In this document: one piece after another, positions 52,139 through 63,800 of the stretch | How the letters are laid out: each line of letters begins with the position of its first letter | Numbering within the stretch: position 1 is the stretch's first letter | NCBI RefSeq assembly: GCF_030813115.1 | Contig: NZ_JAUSTY010000006.1 | Coordinates: 186,001 to 250,000, forward strand | Length of the DNA: 64,000 bases | From: Bacillus horti | Lineage (GTDB): Bacteria > Bacillota > Bacilli > Caldalkalibacillales > JCM-10596 | Direction: 5' to 3' | The notes under the pieces: generated by a model | Told to the model about the DNA's origin: nothing | The model's input: the letters and a program-made list of their open reading frames with translations, nothing else | Databases searched by the model: none | Translations under genes and position numbers: made by a program

Positions 52139-52821
52139 CTGTATTCCGTTTCGCTTTAAAAAGAAGCTTTCGTGATTGGACGAATATCCTTATCTTTTTT
52201 CTCCTTCCCTTCGCCCTTGTTTTTTTACCAAAGAACGAATGGAGTATGATACCGCTTGGCTTTCAATTCTTTGGCGTTATTCTCTTATTTACAGCAGCCA
52301 AGCTCGTCCACCTCATTATGCAGGATCGTGTCAAAAAAACGGTGACTCGTATTGCTGTATCGCCTATCAGCCACTTTCAATATCTGTTTCAAAATTTAAT
52401 AGCTTACTTCATCATTCTCATCGTCCAGTGCTTATTGATGGTCATTAGTGGGATGCTAATTCATGGAGAAAGTCTACCTTCACCCTTTCTATTCTTTATC
52501 GTCTATTTCTTTTTCTCATTAAGTGCTCTTGGGTTCTGCTTAGCTTGGACATCTCTGTTTCGTAGTAAAGATGCGTCTGCCCTCATTCTGTTTAGTCTCA
52601 TCCTCTTGATGTCTATGGTTGGAGGACTATTCTGGACCACGCAAATCATGCCTGATCTTTTACAACGAATAGCCATGTTTTTACCAACCTATTGGTTAGC
52701 AGGTGCTTTGGAGCAAATTGGAAGTGGAGCGTCGCTCTATGACATCACTCTTCACCTTTTTGTTTTGACTTTGTTTACCCTTGTCTTTTTGTTTATCGGT
52801 AGTCGGACGAAAATGGGATAA
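52135..52821 (+). CDS. ABC exporter permease, second subunit
   Basis: 228 residues with six hydrophobic segments (FLLPFALVFLP, LIAYFIILIVQCLLMVISGML, FIVYFFFSLSALGFCLAW, LILFSLILLMSMVGGLFW). ABC-2 type like its neighbour but only distantly similar to it. RVKKTVTRIAVSPISHFQYLFQN is the coupling-region signature. Confidence 0.87.
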   Translation: MTVFRFALKRSFRDWTNILIFFLLPFALVFLPKNEWSMIPLGFQFFGVILLFTAAKLVHLIMQDRVKKTVTRIAVSPISHFQYLFQNLIAYFIILIVQCLLMVISGMLIHGESLPSPFLFFIVYFFFSLSALGFCLAWTSLFRSKDASALILFSLILLMSMVGGLFWTTQIMPDLLQRIAMFLPTYWLAGALEQIGSGASLYDITLHLFVLTLFTLVFLFIGSRTKMG

Positions 52822-52916
52822 GGGCTCTAATAGCCTAAGAAGATAGAATATGATACCATAAAAACGAAATAGAACTTGGCTCAGACACGTGGGCTCCGGG
52901 AGGGTTGAATCTGCCA

Positions 52917-54014
52917 ATGAACAACGTAAGACCAGAAACAAGTATGACAATCGCTCGTTTGGCAGGTTTGCTTCTCCTTGGCTTACACTGGTTTATCAGT
53001 AACGGGGAAGTAGCAGGCTTTCTCCTGTTACTTATTTTGACTATTATTTCTATTGGTAGGTGGCGGTTTAATTGGCACCATTGGACCATCCTGCTAGATC
53101 AGCTTGCTTGCTTCATTTGTGTAGTTTATTGGCCAGAAGCTTGGTATGCCTTTGCGATCCCCGTCTTTGAAGTGTTTAAAGCAGGTAAGCTCATATTCTT
53201 GGCTCCTCTATTATTCATATTGACTTACGAAGCTCCTATCACCCTCTTACTGCTTGCCATTCTTACCTTTGCCGGGTTACTAGGATGGGTTATTCGTTGC
53301 TGGCATGTACAGCTAACTCAGCTTAGAACGGAATCAGATAATCAAAGACGTGAGCATTACGAGCTACAAAGCTATAAAGAAGAGCTGTTAACAGCCAATG
53401 TTGAAGCAGCCCGCTTAGCCGAAATTACAGAAAGGCAACGCATTTCACAAAAGCTACACGATCACGTCGGTCATGAAATCACAGGTGCTGTCTTAGCCCT
53501 TCAAGCCTTTGAGCAGCTGTGGAAGGAAAATGATCCTCAAGCTACAGAAATGTTTAGTCAGGTTAAACAGAGAGTGACAAATAGTGCTACTCAGCTGAGA
53601 GATACGGTACATAATATGAACCCGGTGAGAGCGTTTGGTATTCACAGATTAGATGAGCTTTGCAGTCGCTTTAAAGCCTGTCCCGTTGAAATGAAGGTTT
53701 ACGGAGACTTCCAATTAATAGAGGCTCACCAATGGAATATTTTAGAAACCTGTTTGAAAGAAGCACTGACGAATATTATTCGTCATTCAGCTCCCAAGCG
53801 TGTAGAGGTTACGCTGGATGTAAGTACACATATCGTTCGATTAAGTATATTTAATGATGGAGTAAATATAGAAAAAGCCAGCCAATCATTCGGAATGGGT
53901 CTAAGAAATTTACGTCAAAGAGCCCAATTTGCCGGAGGAAGTGTAACAACGGATGCCAAGGATGGCTTCCGAGTCATTTGTGTGCTACCCATGGGGAAGG
54001 AGACTTTGGGATGA
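52917..54014 (+). CDS. Sensor histidine kinase (YvfT/DesK type)
   Basis: About 365 residues from ATG 52917 (GGAGGG further upstream; TTG 52905 has too little spacing). Five or six N-terminal TM helices (~1-125), a linker coiled coil (QLRTESDNQRREHYELQSYKEELLTANVEAARLAE), and the HisKA_3 dimerisation helix with the phospho-accepting His in ERQRISQKLHDHVGHEITGAVLALQ. HATPase motifs: LKEALTNIIRHS (N box) and FGMGLRNLRQRAQFAGG (G box). Senses the membrane state or the exported compound. Stop overlaps the regulator start. Confidence 0.9.
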   Translation: MNNVRPETSMTIARLAGLLLLGLHWFISNGEVAGFLLLLILTIISIGRWRFNWHHWTILLDQLACFICVVYWPEAWYAFAIPVFEVFKAGKLIFLAPLLFILTYEAPITLLLLAILTFAGLLGWVIRCWHVQLTQLRTESDNQRREHYELQSYKEELLTANVEAARLAEITERQRISQKLHDHVGHEITGAVLALQAFEQLWKENDPQATEMFSQVKQRVTNSATQLRDTVHNMNPVRAFGIHRLDELCSRFKACPVEMKVYGDFQLIEAHQWNILETCLKEALTNIIRHSAPKRVEVTLDVSTHIVRLSIFNDGVNIEKASQSFGMGLRNLRQRAQFAGGSVTTDAKDGFRVICVLPMGKETLG

Positions 54015-54616
54015 AGATCTTAATTGTTGATGACGATTCACTTATTTGTCAGAGCTTAAAGGTGCTTCTTTCTAGAGAAAAGGATATGGAAGTAATCGGT
54101 ACAGCGCACAATGGTGCAGAAGCCATTCTATGCTGTCAAAAAGAGCAGCCTGACATCATATTAATGGACATTCGTATGCCTGAAATGGATGGTATCCAAG
54201 CCACAAGAGAAATTAAGCAGCAATGGCCGCAAATCCGTATTATGATGCTAACTACTTTTCAGGATGAACAGAATATTCGGCTATCACTTCTAGCGGGTGC
54301 GGAAGGTTATATGCTAAAAACGACTCAGGTCTCTAGCATGGCTCAGCAGCTTCGGGCTCTTAGCTCGGGCTCCTCTATTCTCGATGCTGATGTTCTTAGA
54401 AGCTTAACTCAGCCAAAGAAGAACGATTTAGCAGAGCTTACTCCAAGAGAGAAAGATATTCTTGAGTTAGTTGCGCAAGGATGTTCCAATAAAGAAGTGG
54501 CAGAGCAGCTTTATATCAGCGAGGGTACAGTACGAAATGTGCTATCCATAATACTGGATAAATTAGAGCTACGTGACCGCACCCAACTGGCTATTTACTA
54601 CTGGCGATCAAACTAG
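54011..54616 (+). CDS. Response regulator, NarL/FixJ type (YvfU type)
   Basis: 201 residues from ATG 54011, overlapping the kinase stop (ATGA). Receiver: MKILIVDDDSLICQSL (acid pocket), PDIILMDIRMPEMDG (phospho-Asp), MMLTTFQD (Thr), YMLKTT (Lys). LuxR-type HTH: LTPREKDILELVAQGCSNKEVAEQLYISEGTVRNVLSIILDKLELRDRTQLAIYYW. Probably controls the ABC operon upstream. Confidence 0.93.
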   Translation: MKILIVDDDSLICQSLKVLLSREKDMEVIGTAHNGAEAILCCQKEQPDIILMDIRMPEMDGIQATREIKQQWPQIRIMMLTTFQDEQNIRLSLLAGAEGYMLKTTQVSSMAQQLRALSSGSSILDADVLRSLTQPKKNDLAELTPREKDILELVAQGCSNKEVAEQLYISEGTVRNVLSIILDKLELRDRTQLAIYYWRSN

Positions 54617-54659
54617 ATAATTCAGGCTTAATATATGTTCAGCATGTTTCTTAATACCT

Positions 54660-55016
54660 TTAAATGATTCCTAATTCTTTTTGAATGGTATGCTTATAGT
54701 CAATGTACCCTTGGTCGAATCCTGGATCAATATTCTCAAATTTACTCATCTTAAAGGCCCATTCCTTTATTTCATAAACAAAAACACCGTTTTTTACTGC
54801 AGGATCATTTTCTGCAAAGCTCTTTGCTTCTTCCAGAGTAACATCTATCACGATAGCTCCTCCAGAAGAATCAGTGAACGGTCCTGCCAAAATAATTTTC
54901 TCTTGATTAAATGCTTGCTGGACATATACAGCATGTTCAGGCATATAAGGCTGATTGTGTAGAACTATCCCTTCCCTCCAATTCGGACCTTGACTAAGTA
55001 GAATAACATACCTCAT
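54660..55016 (-). CDS. YciI-like protein
   Basis: 118 residues. MRYVILLSQGPNWREG, MPEHAVYVQQAFNQEKIILAGPFTDSSGGAIVIDVTLEEAKSFAENDPAVKNGVFVYEIKEWAFK is the YciI ferredoxin-like fold; the GPFxDxxGGxxIxD and DP motifs include the conserved Asp-His (PEH) dyad. Putative lyase/peroxidase-like small enzyme. Convergent with the response regulator. Confidence 0.83.
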   Translation of the reverse strand: MRYVILLSQGPNWREGIVLHNQPYMPEHAVYVQQAFNQEKIILAGPFTDSSGGAIVIDVTLEEAKSFAENDPAVKNGVFVYEIKEWAFKMSKFENIDPGFDQGYIDYKHTIQKELGII

Positions 55017-55103
55017 AACATTACCTCCCCATTTACATTGTGAAGAAATTCACATAATTCTAGATTATTTTAAATAACCTACTAAGTCAATAATGAAACA
55101 CTA

Positions 55104-55136
55104 AAAAAACCGAAGCACTTGAGAAAGTACTCCGGT
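55104..55136 (-). terminator. Terminator of the NRPS/ABC operon
   Basis: On the - strand the stem CCGGAGTACTT / AAGTGCTTCGG (55135-55110) is followed by TTTTTTT. It lies about 119 bp after the ABC permease stop (55255). Confidence 0.8.
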
Positions 55137-55254
55137 AATACTCAATGATTAATTAAAAGTATTTGATTTTAGTTAGGTTGTAATTAATCTGACTCAAATT
55201 CCTCCATAAAGTGGGAGGCTCCTCCCTGCAAAAAGTGTCGACATTCATGTAGCT

Positions 55255-56895
55255 TTATCGTTGTAGCTGTTCCCTTCTCCCTATTACACTGACAAAAAGG
55301 AGAAATATAGATAAGCCTAGATAGATAAAAGCAGTACCCATCGTAGCTTCACCCGTTACTCCCATAAAATCAAAAGCATGAACTCCATTTAATACCCCAA
55401 CGTAAATCAAAATTAGGTAAACAATTTCAAAGGCTTTATTCGTTCTAAACCATACTCCTAGTGCTAATGCTAACGAGGGTATAAATAAAGCTCCAATAAA
55501 CCAAGTAAATAGTCCATTGATATCTCCTACTATTAGATACTTAGTAGCTAAACCTAAGCCTGCTACTAGAGCTAGGATAAAACCAGCTAGCCATGATACA
55601 GGTAGCTGTCTCCATAGAATATTAGGGCTTGTAAAAACCATATCCCTAGTACGGTGTTCCAACTCTCTATATCCCATTTTAGACCATAGTAGAATAGGCC
55701 AAGTCCAAGCTAGAGGGCCCAGTATACTTTTGCCAAGCTCAAGCTCAACAAAGATCGGTAGCACAATAAGTACTAGGGCAATGATGTACCACCACCACCT
55801 CTGTCCTTTAATTAGTAGCTTGAACTCAAGCCATAAAAGTGATAGGAAGCTAAATTGTGTTCGAACCTCCGATAAAGGTGCTGAAACTCCTTTGTTAATG
55901 AATAGAGTTACACGTTCTGAGAGCTGACCATTACCAATAGAAATAGACTCTTTAACTTGTTGATTACGATTAAAGAATGATTTTTTTGCTCCATCTTCCT
56001 TCCTTATCCTCTCCTTATCAAAGCCCTTAAATAGCCATACGGCAGCAAACAAGACAACTAATGCTAGGAATGCCCAAATAAAGCGACCGAACACAATTTC
56101 AGCAGTCCAAGCTACACCAGACCATTCGAACGTTTGCAAGGGCTGTTCAACACTTAGTATCCCGTCAGCCGTACTAACCGGGACATTAGGATATAAGCTA
56201 GTAAATCTGTCAATCATACTTGAGTAAAAAACCTCTGTACCCATTGGACTACTAAAAGAAATCGCTTGGTTAAAAAGACTAAACGTTGGAAATGCAGCCG
56301 TATTTAAAAGGGCAATCCATAAAAAGAAATAGATGATATTTCCTAACCCTCCCCTAAGAAAAGGGACTGACTCAAACAAAAGTGCTAGAGCTGCCACAAG
56401 CAGAATTAAAGGCACAACCATAACCATAGCAGGATAAAAATAATGAAGGAATTGTATGGATGTGCTTTCAAATCTGATCAACTGCATTACGACGGCTAAG
56501 GTATAGATAAAGAAAACAATAAGCAGAAGAACCATAACATTACTCAAATATTTACCCAGCATATACCTGACCTTTGATAAAGGTGTTATGGTAATCATCT
56601 CTCCAACTCGCGTATAACGATCTCGTTCAATCGCGCTTTTTACTAAATAGAATCCAAATAAAGATAGCATCGTCATCAATGACATAGACACAGTCGAACC
56701 AATCCAGGCTGAATTATAGACCCCTCTATAATCATTAAGAACCACCACGGCATACTTTGCATCATTTGGCGGAATAAAGACAAATGCAACAAGCATTGAA
56801 GCAAAAATGGTGATCATAAAACCATAGCCTCTAATCCTTTCAAGGAAATCAGCTCGAAAGACATGCCACAGAGTGGATAGACCTTGTCCGATCAT
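55255..56895 (-). CDS. Large ABC transporter permease
   Basis: 546 residues with about twelve hydrophobic segments in two halves (residues ~20-300 and ~360-545), as in bacitracin-type or lantibiotic exporters. Second-half FRTNKAFEIVYLILIYVGVLNGVHAFDFMG. The first residues MIGQGLSTLWHVFRADFLERIRGYGFMITIF and the loop VGEMITITPLSKVRYMLGKYLSN are ABC-2-like. Start overlaps the ATPase stop (ATGA). Confidence 0.85.
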   Translation of the reverse strand: MIGQGLSTLWHVFRADFLERIRGYGFMITIFASMLVAFVFIPPNDAKYAVVVLNDYRGVYNSAWIGSTVSMSLMTMLSLFGFYLVKSAIERDRYTRVGEMITITPLSKVRYMLGKYLSNVMVLLLIVFFIYTLAVVMQLIRFESTSIQFLHYFYPAMVMVVPLILLVAALALLFESVPFLRGGLGNIIYFFLWIALLNTAAFPTFSLFNQAISFSSPMGTEVFYSSMIDRFTSLYPNVPVSTADGILSVEQPLQTFEWSGVAWTAEIVFGRFIWAFLALVVLFAAVWLFKGFDKERIRKEDGAKKSFFNRNQQVKESISIGNGQLSERVTLFINKGVSAPLSEVRTQFSFLSLLWLEFKLLIKGQRWWWYIIALVLIVLPIFVELELGKSILGPLAWTWPILLWSKMGYRELEHRTRDMVFTSPNILWRQLPVSWLAGFILALVAGLGLATKYLIVGDINGLFTWFIGALFIPSLALALGVWFRTNKAFEIVYLILIYVGVLNGVHAFDFMGVTGEATMGTAFIYLGLSIFLLFVSVIGRREQLQR

Positions 56896-57770
56896 AATGA
56901 TCCCTTCCCCATAGAAGTATAATAGAGATACGCGTCCTCAAGAACCGGAGAAACGGCAACCGCCTCAAGATCTGGGGGATTCTCAGCTACTATCTTCACC
57001 TGCAAATGCTGCTCATGACGAACAGTGCTACTAACTAAATACTCCCTTTTTAATTCCTCTGCCCTTTGGCTAGAAACATTCGCGATCCAGACCTTACCCT
57101 GAATGCCAGCTACCAAAGCTTCTTGATCTGCATGATGAATAAGAGTTCCCTTTGAAATTATAGCAATTTGGTTTGCCGTCACCTCAACGTCAGAAACAAT
57201 ATGGGTGGAAAAGATAATCACTCGTTCCCTCGATAAATCAGATAATAGCTGTCGAAAGCTAGATCGTTCAAAGGGATCTAAACCAACAGTTGGCTCATCT
57301 ACAATGAGTACCCTGGGATCATTAAGCAAGGCTTGAGCAATCCCTACACGCTGCTTCATTCCTCCAGAAAAACCTCCTAGCTTTTTGTGCGCATGCTTTG
57401 TCAGATGAAGAGTATTTAACAGTTCTTCTATTCTCCTTCTGGCATCTTTACCATGTACACCCTTGATAGCAGCCATATATTCTAGAAACTCCATAGCACT
57501 TAAATTAGGATATATTCCAAATTCCTGAGGGAGATAGCCGAGCTGTGATCGAATAGCTTCAGGGTTTTTACCAATATCTCGTCCCTGCCACAGGATTTGG
57601 CCAGCTGTAGGCTTGGTTATTGTAGCCAGCATCCTCATCAATGTAGATTTACCTGCTCCATTCTCCCCTAATAAACCCAGCACACCCTCCTGTAATTCTA
57701 ATGTTATATCTTTAATAGCCCAATGCTCTCTTCCATACTTTTTCCCTACCCCGTTCAGCTCTAGCTTCAT
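56892..57770 (-). CDS. ABC transporter ATP-binding protein (BcrA-like)
   Basis: 292 residues from ATG 57770 with AAGGAGCTACT upstream; an in-frame ATG at 57854 lacks it. Walker A LLGENGAGKST, Q-loop YLPQEFGIYPNLSAMEF, signature GFSGGMKQRVG, Walker B VLIVDEPTVGLD, H-loop FSTHIVSD. The long C-terminal part ends LEAVAVSPVLEDAYLYYTSM. It follows the NRPS and may export its product or protect the producer. Confidence 0.92.
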   Translation of the reverse strand: MKLELNGVGKKYGREHWAIKDITLELQEGVLGLLGENGAGKSTLMRMLATITKPTAGQILWQGRDIGKNPEAIRSQLGYLPQEFGIYPNLSAMEFLEYMAAIKGVHGKDARRRIEELLNTLHLTKHAHKKLGGFSGGMKQRVGIAQALLNDPRVLIVDEPTVGLDPFERSSFRQLLSDLSRERVIIFSTHIVSDVEVTANQIAIISKGTLIHHADQEALVAGIQGKVWIANVSSQRAEELKREYLVSSTVRHEQHLQVKIVAENPPDLEAVAVSPVLEDAYLYYTSMGKGSL

Positions 57771-57879
57771 AGTAGCTCCTTTCTTATAAGGCCTTAAAAG
57801 ATCACTCCTGCAAAACAAGTAGCTTAACAAAACACTTGCTTTACAGGAGCGCATCTACCTAAAGCTATCTAAATCAATT

Positions 57880-60800
57880 TCAAATATAGGCATTTGATTT
57901 CTCTATTATTTTTTTGTATATAGGAATTAAATCCTGTACATGAGGCTGACTTAGTATAGAATGATGGTCACCAGATATAGTAAAGTAAGCGATATTTTGC
58001 GACATGCTATATGCTGCCCACTCCTGCTCCTCATAGGAAGCGGACTCAGACGCTTTAAAGAAGTAGATAGGTGCTTTTATCTTACTGCTAGGTACATACT
58101 CCATTCTTGCTCTATTAAGACTTCTTAGAGCTTGAATCACATAGAGCAATTCTCTGGATCGAATTAGATTAAAGTTTGGAATAGCCTCTTTCATGGCATC
58201 TGGTATCATGCTTTTTAAAGAGCTAAGCCTTGCTTCACGATTCTCCAATAATTTCTCAAGTACATAATCCCAAAGCTCTGAGACCGTGCTTATAGTAGAT
58301 AATTCTTTTTCATAAAAAGCCTTATACTTATTGTTATCCATACCGCTAAGCCATTCAGTAGCGAGTTCCTTCTCCTCTTCAAGATTAAAGGTGGGCAGGT
58401 CTTTTCCTTCCTGATGGAATAGGTATGAATCTATTAGTGTCACAGATTCAACTCTTTCATTTTCCTGCTCAAGCTGTCTAGCCATCTCAAAGGCAATTGT
58501 TCCTCCAAGGCTCCAGCCTACTAGTTGATAAGGACCATGTTGCTGCTTTTTCTTTATTTGCTGAATATAGTGTGTAGCCAGCTCTTCTATTTGTAAAAGC
58601 TGGGGGGCATACCCTTCCATTTTTCTTAAAGGAATTCCCCAAGAAGCAAATTCTTTTGGAAGGCTCGATGCTAAAGGCACATATCCACCTATATCCCCGT
58701 TCCCACCATGAATCATATAAATGTTTTTATCTGTTTCCGTTCCCGTTTTTAGGGAAATGATGCTCTCCTGCTCACTTGCCTCTATCACCGTGTCGCTTGA
58801 TATTAGCTGTGCCAGTTGACGAATGGTTGCCCGTTCAAAAAGAGCTTGCATAGAAACAGAAGCATGAAGCCTATTCGTGATCTCAGATAATAGGTGGATG
58901 GCCTTTAAGGAGTGACCACCAATCTCAAAGAAATGATCATCTATACCAATTTGACTTCTTCCAAGCAAATCCTCCCAAATCTGAACAAGCTCCTTCTCTA
59001 CCTCTGTTCTAGCTCGCTCATATAAATCCTTCATCCCTTCATCTATAACAGGAGCAGGAAGTGCTTTTCTGTCTATTTTTCCGTTTGACGTAGTTGGTAA
59101 TTGATCTAGAACAACAATTGAAGCTGGAACCATGTAGCTTGGAAGCCTTGACTCAAGAAATTGCCTTATCTCTCGCTTTACATTTGTTTCCTGTTGGAGT
59201 ACATCTGTTAGCACAACATACGCACACAGCTGCGAGTCTTCATTCGATTCATTTCTTGCTATGACAATCGCTTCTCGGACAAGATCATGCTTTTGGAGCT
59301 GAGCCTCAATTTCTCCTAATTCAATACGGTAGCCTCTCAACTTAATTTGGTGATCAGCTCGTCCTATGATTTCTAGGTTTCCATCCCTTGTCCACCTGAC
59401 TAAATCTCCCGTACGGTACATCCTTTCATCTGGTTTGTATGGATTCGTGATGAATGATTGTGCTGTCAGCTCTGCTCGATTGAGATAGCCTCTAGCCAAA
59501 CCACTACCAGCTATCATTAGTTCTCCCATTGCCCCCTTTGGAAGCAATCGATTCGCTGAATCCATAACATATACTTGCACATGCTCGAAAGGCTTTCCTA
59601 TAGGCACCACTGATTTTGATTGAAGCTCACTCAAATCATTTATGTGATAGAATGTCGAGTCAACTGTACATTCTGTTGGGCCATATACGTTAGTCATTCG
59701 AAGTGATCCGTGTCTGTAAAGCTGTTTGAGCTGTAAAATTAGATCAGTTGATAGCTTTTCTCCACCTATAAGTAAATGTGGTAAAGTTACAGCTTGCCAG
59801 CCTTCATCATCCTCACCCTGCCATTGCTTATACAAAGCATCAACCAATAGCCTTAGATGAACGGGTGTACCATCACTTAGATCTATCCTATGATCTCCAT
59901 AAAACTCTAATAATCTATGTCCATTTATTCTTGTCTCCTCGTCCGTAATGTGCAGTGTATGCCCCAACGACAGACTAGCAAAAATTTGCTGAACAGAAGC
60001 ATCAAAGTAATATGGAGCAAGCAAGGCTACATGTAATGGAGCTTCATATTGTTGATAAACCTCCTGGTGTAGACCAGCAACTAATTGAACCACTTGATTA
60101 TGCTCAACCATAACGCCTTTTGGGTAGCCTGTAGTGCCCGACGTATAGATAACATACGCAAGATGATCCGCATAGTTTAAAGCTGGGTATAGCTCATCAG
60201 ACCCTGCTTTTAATTCTAAATCATCGAAATAGATGCTTTTAACCTCATCTGAATAATGGTTGTCTAGTGCTCGCTTAGTTACCATGTAATCAGCAGCACT
60301 ATCCTTTAAGATAAATTGGATTCGCTCGACAGGTAAATGCAAATCAATTGGGAGATACGCAGCTCCAGATTTAAGAATCCCAAGCATACCAACAATCATC
60401 TCCACCGTTCGTTCTGTCATTAAAGCTATCACCGCTCCTGGAACGACACCTCGCTCTCTTATAGCGTGAGCTAGACAGTTTGCTCTTCTATTCAATTCAT
60501 AATAAGTAAGCTGGACAGCTTGGTCTTGCACCGCTATTCGATCTGGATAAGCTTCAGCACACTCTTCAAATAGCTGATGAAGAGATTTACCTTTCAATTT
60601 AGCTGCTATAGGACCACGCGAAAGCTCTTCAGGATGAACGATTTCGCCATTATTCTGTAGCTGTTCAAGCTTTTCAGCTGTACTTAGAAGATCCATCTCT
60701 TGAAGAGGAACTGTTAAATCCTCTGAAAGCTGCTTTAAGATGTTCACATAATGCTGACCCATCCTCTCAACAGAATCTTTAGCAAAGAGGCTAGTCGCAA

Positions 60801-63800
60801 ACTCAAAAGTGAAGCTTAGCTTTTGATGATGGCGTACCGCCGTCAGTGCTAGATCAAATTTAGAGACAGAGGCAGTAAAGGAATGCTCTTCAGATAAAAG
60901 ACTGTTGTTGCCAGCACCGTTTAAATCTATTTCCCCATGCTGTTTATCACTATATGGAAACCTATCGATTTCCACTTCATCACTATTTTGCATAGCGAAC
61001 ATCACATCAAACAGTGGATTACGACCGAAATCCCTTGGTACATCTAACTGCTCTACTAGCTCTTCAAATTGATAGTCTTGATGCTCGAAGGCTAGCAATG
61101 TAGCCTCCTTAACTTCCTGTAGGAACGCTCCAATTGTTTTCTGCCCATCGATTTCCTGCTTTAGCGCTAGAGTATTAACAAACATTCCGAATATGCGCTT
61201 TAGCTGAATATGAGAACGTCCTGCAATTGGCGAACCTACGACTATTTCCTCCTGTCCTGAATACTTGCTTAACAAAACATAATAGGCAGCAAGAAGTATC
61301 ATGTATTCTGTTGCTCCAGTCGCTAGAGCCACTTTTTTAATCTGTAGTGCTAGATCATGATCGGCTTCAAGGCTTATTCGGTCTCCTTTGTAGCTCTTCA
61401 CTGTTGGTCGTTTATAGTCTGTTGGAAGCTCAAGGACAGGCACATCATTTTTAAACCTATCAAGCCAAAATTGCTTTTGCTGCTCCATTTGTTCACTGTG
61501 GAGCTGTTTATTTTGCCAGACAGCATAATCCTTGTACTGTAGTTCAACAGGTGAAAGGGCTTCTCCAAGGTACAGACTTGTTAGCTCCTCTGTAAACAGC
61601 TTTACGGTCTCACCATCAGAAATGATATGATGCATATCAACAAGTAGTAGCTGTTCGTCATCAGAATACCTTATTAGGCTCGCTCTTATTAACGGAGCTT
61701 TGCTTAAATCGAACGGAGAAATAAAGCTCTTCATATAGTCCTCTATTCTTTTTTTCCTCTCCTCTTGACTAAGCTGGCTATTAACTGTGACATAGTCTAA
61801 AATAAACTCTACTTCTTCATGAATGCTCTGCCATGTTTGCTGTCCCTGTACATGGAACGACGTCCTTAGAGATTCATGTCGATCGATCATCTGTTTAAAG
61901 GCATGCTCAAGCTTGTCCTTATCAATTTCACTACCTAATCTAGTGATTAATGGAACATTATAGCCTGTTTCTGCTGCATCCCACTGCTGTAAGAAATACA
62001 TCCGTTTTTGAGCCGATGATAACGGATAGAACTCCTGTTTCTCTGCTGGAGGAATCGCTTGGTAGGACTGATACCCAGACTCGCTAATATGCTCCCCAAG
62101 CTGAGAGATTGTAGGATTTTCAAAGACAGCCCGAATAGACAATTCAATTTCTAGATCCCTTTGGATAGTGGCAGTTAGAGCCATAACCTTTATAGAATGA
62201 CCACCCAGCTCAAAGAAGGAATCATGAATACCCACTCGTTCTCTACCTAGTACCTCCTGCCAAACTGTGGTCAGCTTCTGTTCAATAGCTGTCCTAGGAG
62301 CAATGTAATGGTCCTGTTCTGCCTCTTCCATAGGCTGTGGTAACGCTTTGCGATTTACCTTTCCATTTACTAATAACGGAATTCGCTCTACTTCAACAAA
62401 ATGGCTAGGTATCATATAAGCAGGTAATTCCTTAGCTAGCTCCTTCTTCATCTCTTGAACAGTAATCGCTTCTTCAGTTACATAATAGGCACACATATAC
62501 GCTTCATGCTGAGCTTCAAAAGACAACACTACTACATCTGAAAGGCTAGCTATTTTTAATAGATGACTTTCAATTTCTCCAAGCTCAATACGATAACCTC
62601 TTATTTTCACCTGCTGATCTATTCTACCCATAAATTCAATGCTGCCATCTGGAAGCCAACGAGCCAAGTCTCCTGTTCGATACATCCTCTTTCCTTCTCT
62701 AAACGGATCACCGACAAACTTTTCTTCTGTTAGCTCTGGCAAATTCCTATATCCACGAGCGATACCGTCTCCCCCTACACAAAGCTCACCTGGAATACCA
62801 ATTGGCTGCACATTCCCCTTCTGATCTAGGATATACGCCGATGAATGACTAATCGGATATCCAATAGGAATCGAACGATTTTCCGCAACATTTTGCACAG
62901 GGTACGTTAGAGAGAAAGTAGTGTTCTCAGTCGGACCATAGCAGTTCACAATATCAAGCTTTGGACAGAGTTCCAAAACTCGTCTCACATGATTAGGGGC
63001 TAAAACCTCTCCCCCTACTAGCAATCTTCTAACAAGCTGAAAAATGTCTGGCTTCTGCAGAGCGAGCTGATGAAACAATGGGGTGGTTAGCCACAAAGTT
63101 GTTATGCTATACTTCCTCAGCGCTTCGCTAAAGCGTTCTGCATGGAGAATAGTTTCCTCAGCTACAATGTAGGAAGTTATTCCGTTCAATAAGGATGTCC
63201 AAAGCTCAAAGGTTGAAGCATCAAAGATTGGAGATCCCGTTAGGAGCATTCTATCCTCTTTTTCTAGCTCAAGATAATTCGTGTTCTTGACTAAACGAAC
63301 CACATTCTGATGCTCAACCATTACACCCTTAGGTCTTCCTGTAGAACCAGATGTATACATCATATAAGCAAGATCATGCACCTGATTCACTAGCTCAAGA
63401 TTAGTCGTATGCATCTGCCTATTTTCGGCGTCTAGTACTTCTTCCACACATAAAGCAAGAGTTTTATCCGGAACAGCAGGCATAATATCCTGCTTAGTTA
63501 AAATAAAGGCAGCACCACTATCCTCTAACATGTAACGAATTCGTTCCTCAGGATAGCTAGAATCAATAGGTAAATAAGCACCTCCAGCTTTTAATATAGC
63601 AAGAATCCCTACAACCCATTCAATAGAGCGATCCATCATCAGTCCTACCATTGTATCTGGCTGAATACCTCTTTGCCTTAATACATGGGCTAGATGATTT
63701 GCTCTAGCATTCAATTCGCTGTACGTTAATTTTCGATCTCCTTCCACAAGGGCTAGATGGGTAGATCGGTGATCAACCTGCTCCTCAAATAGTTGATGTA

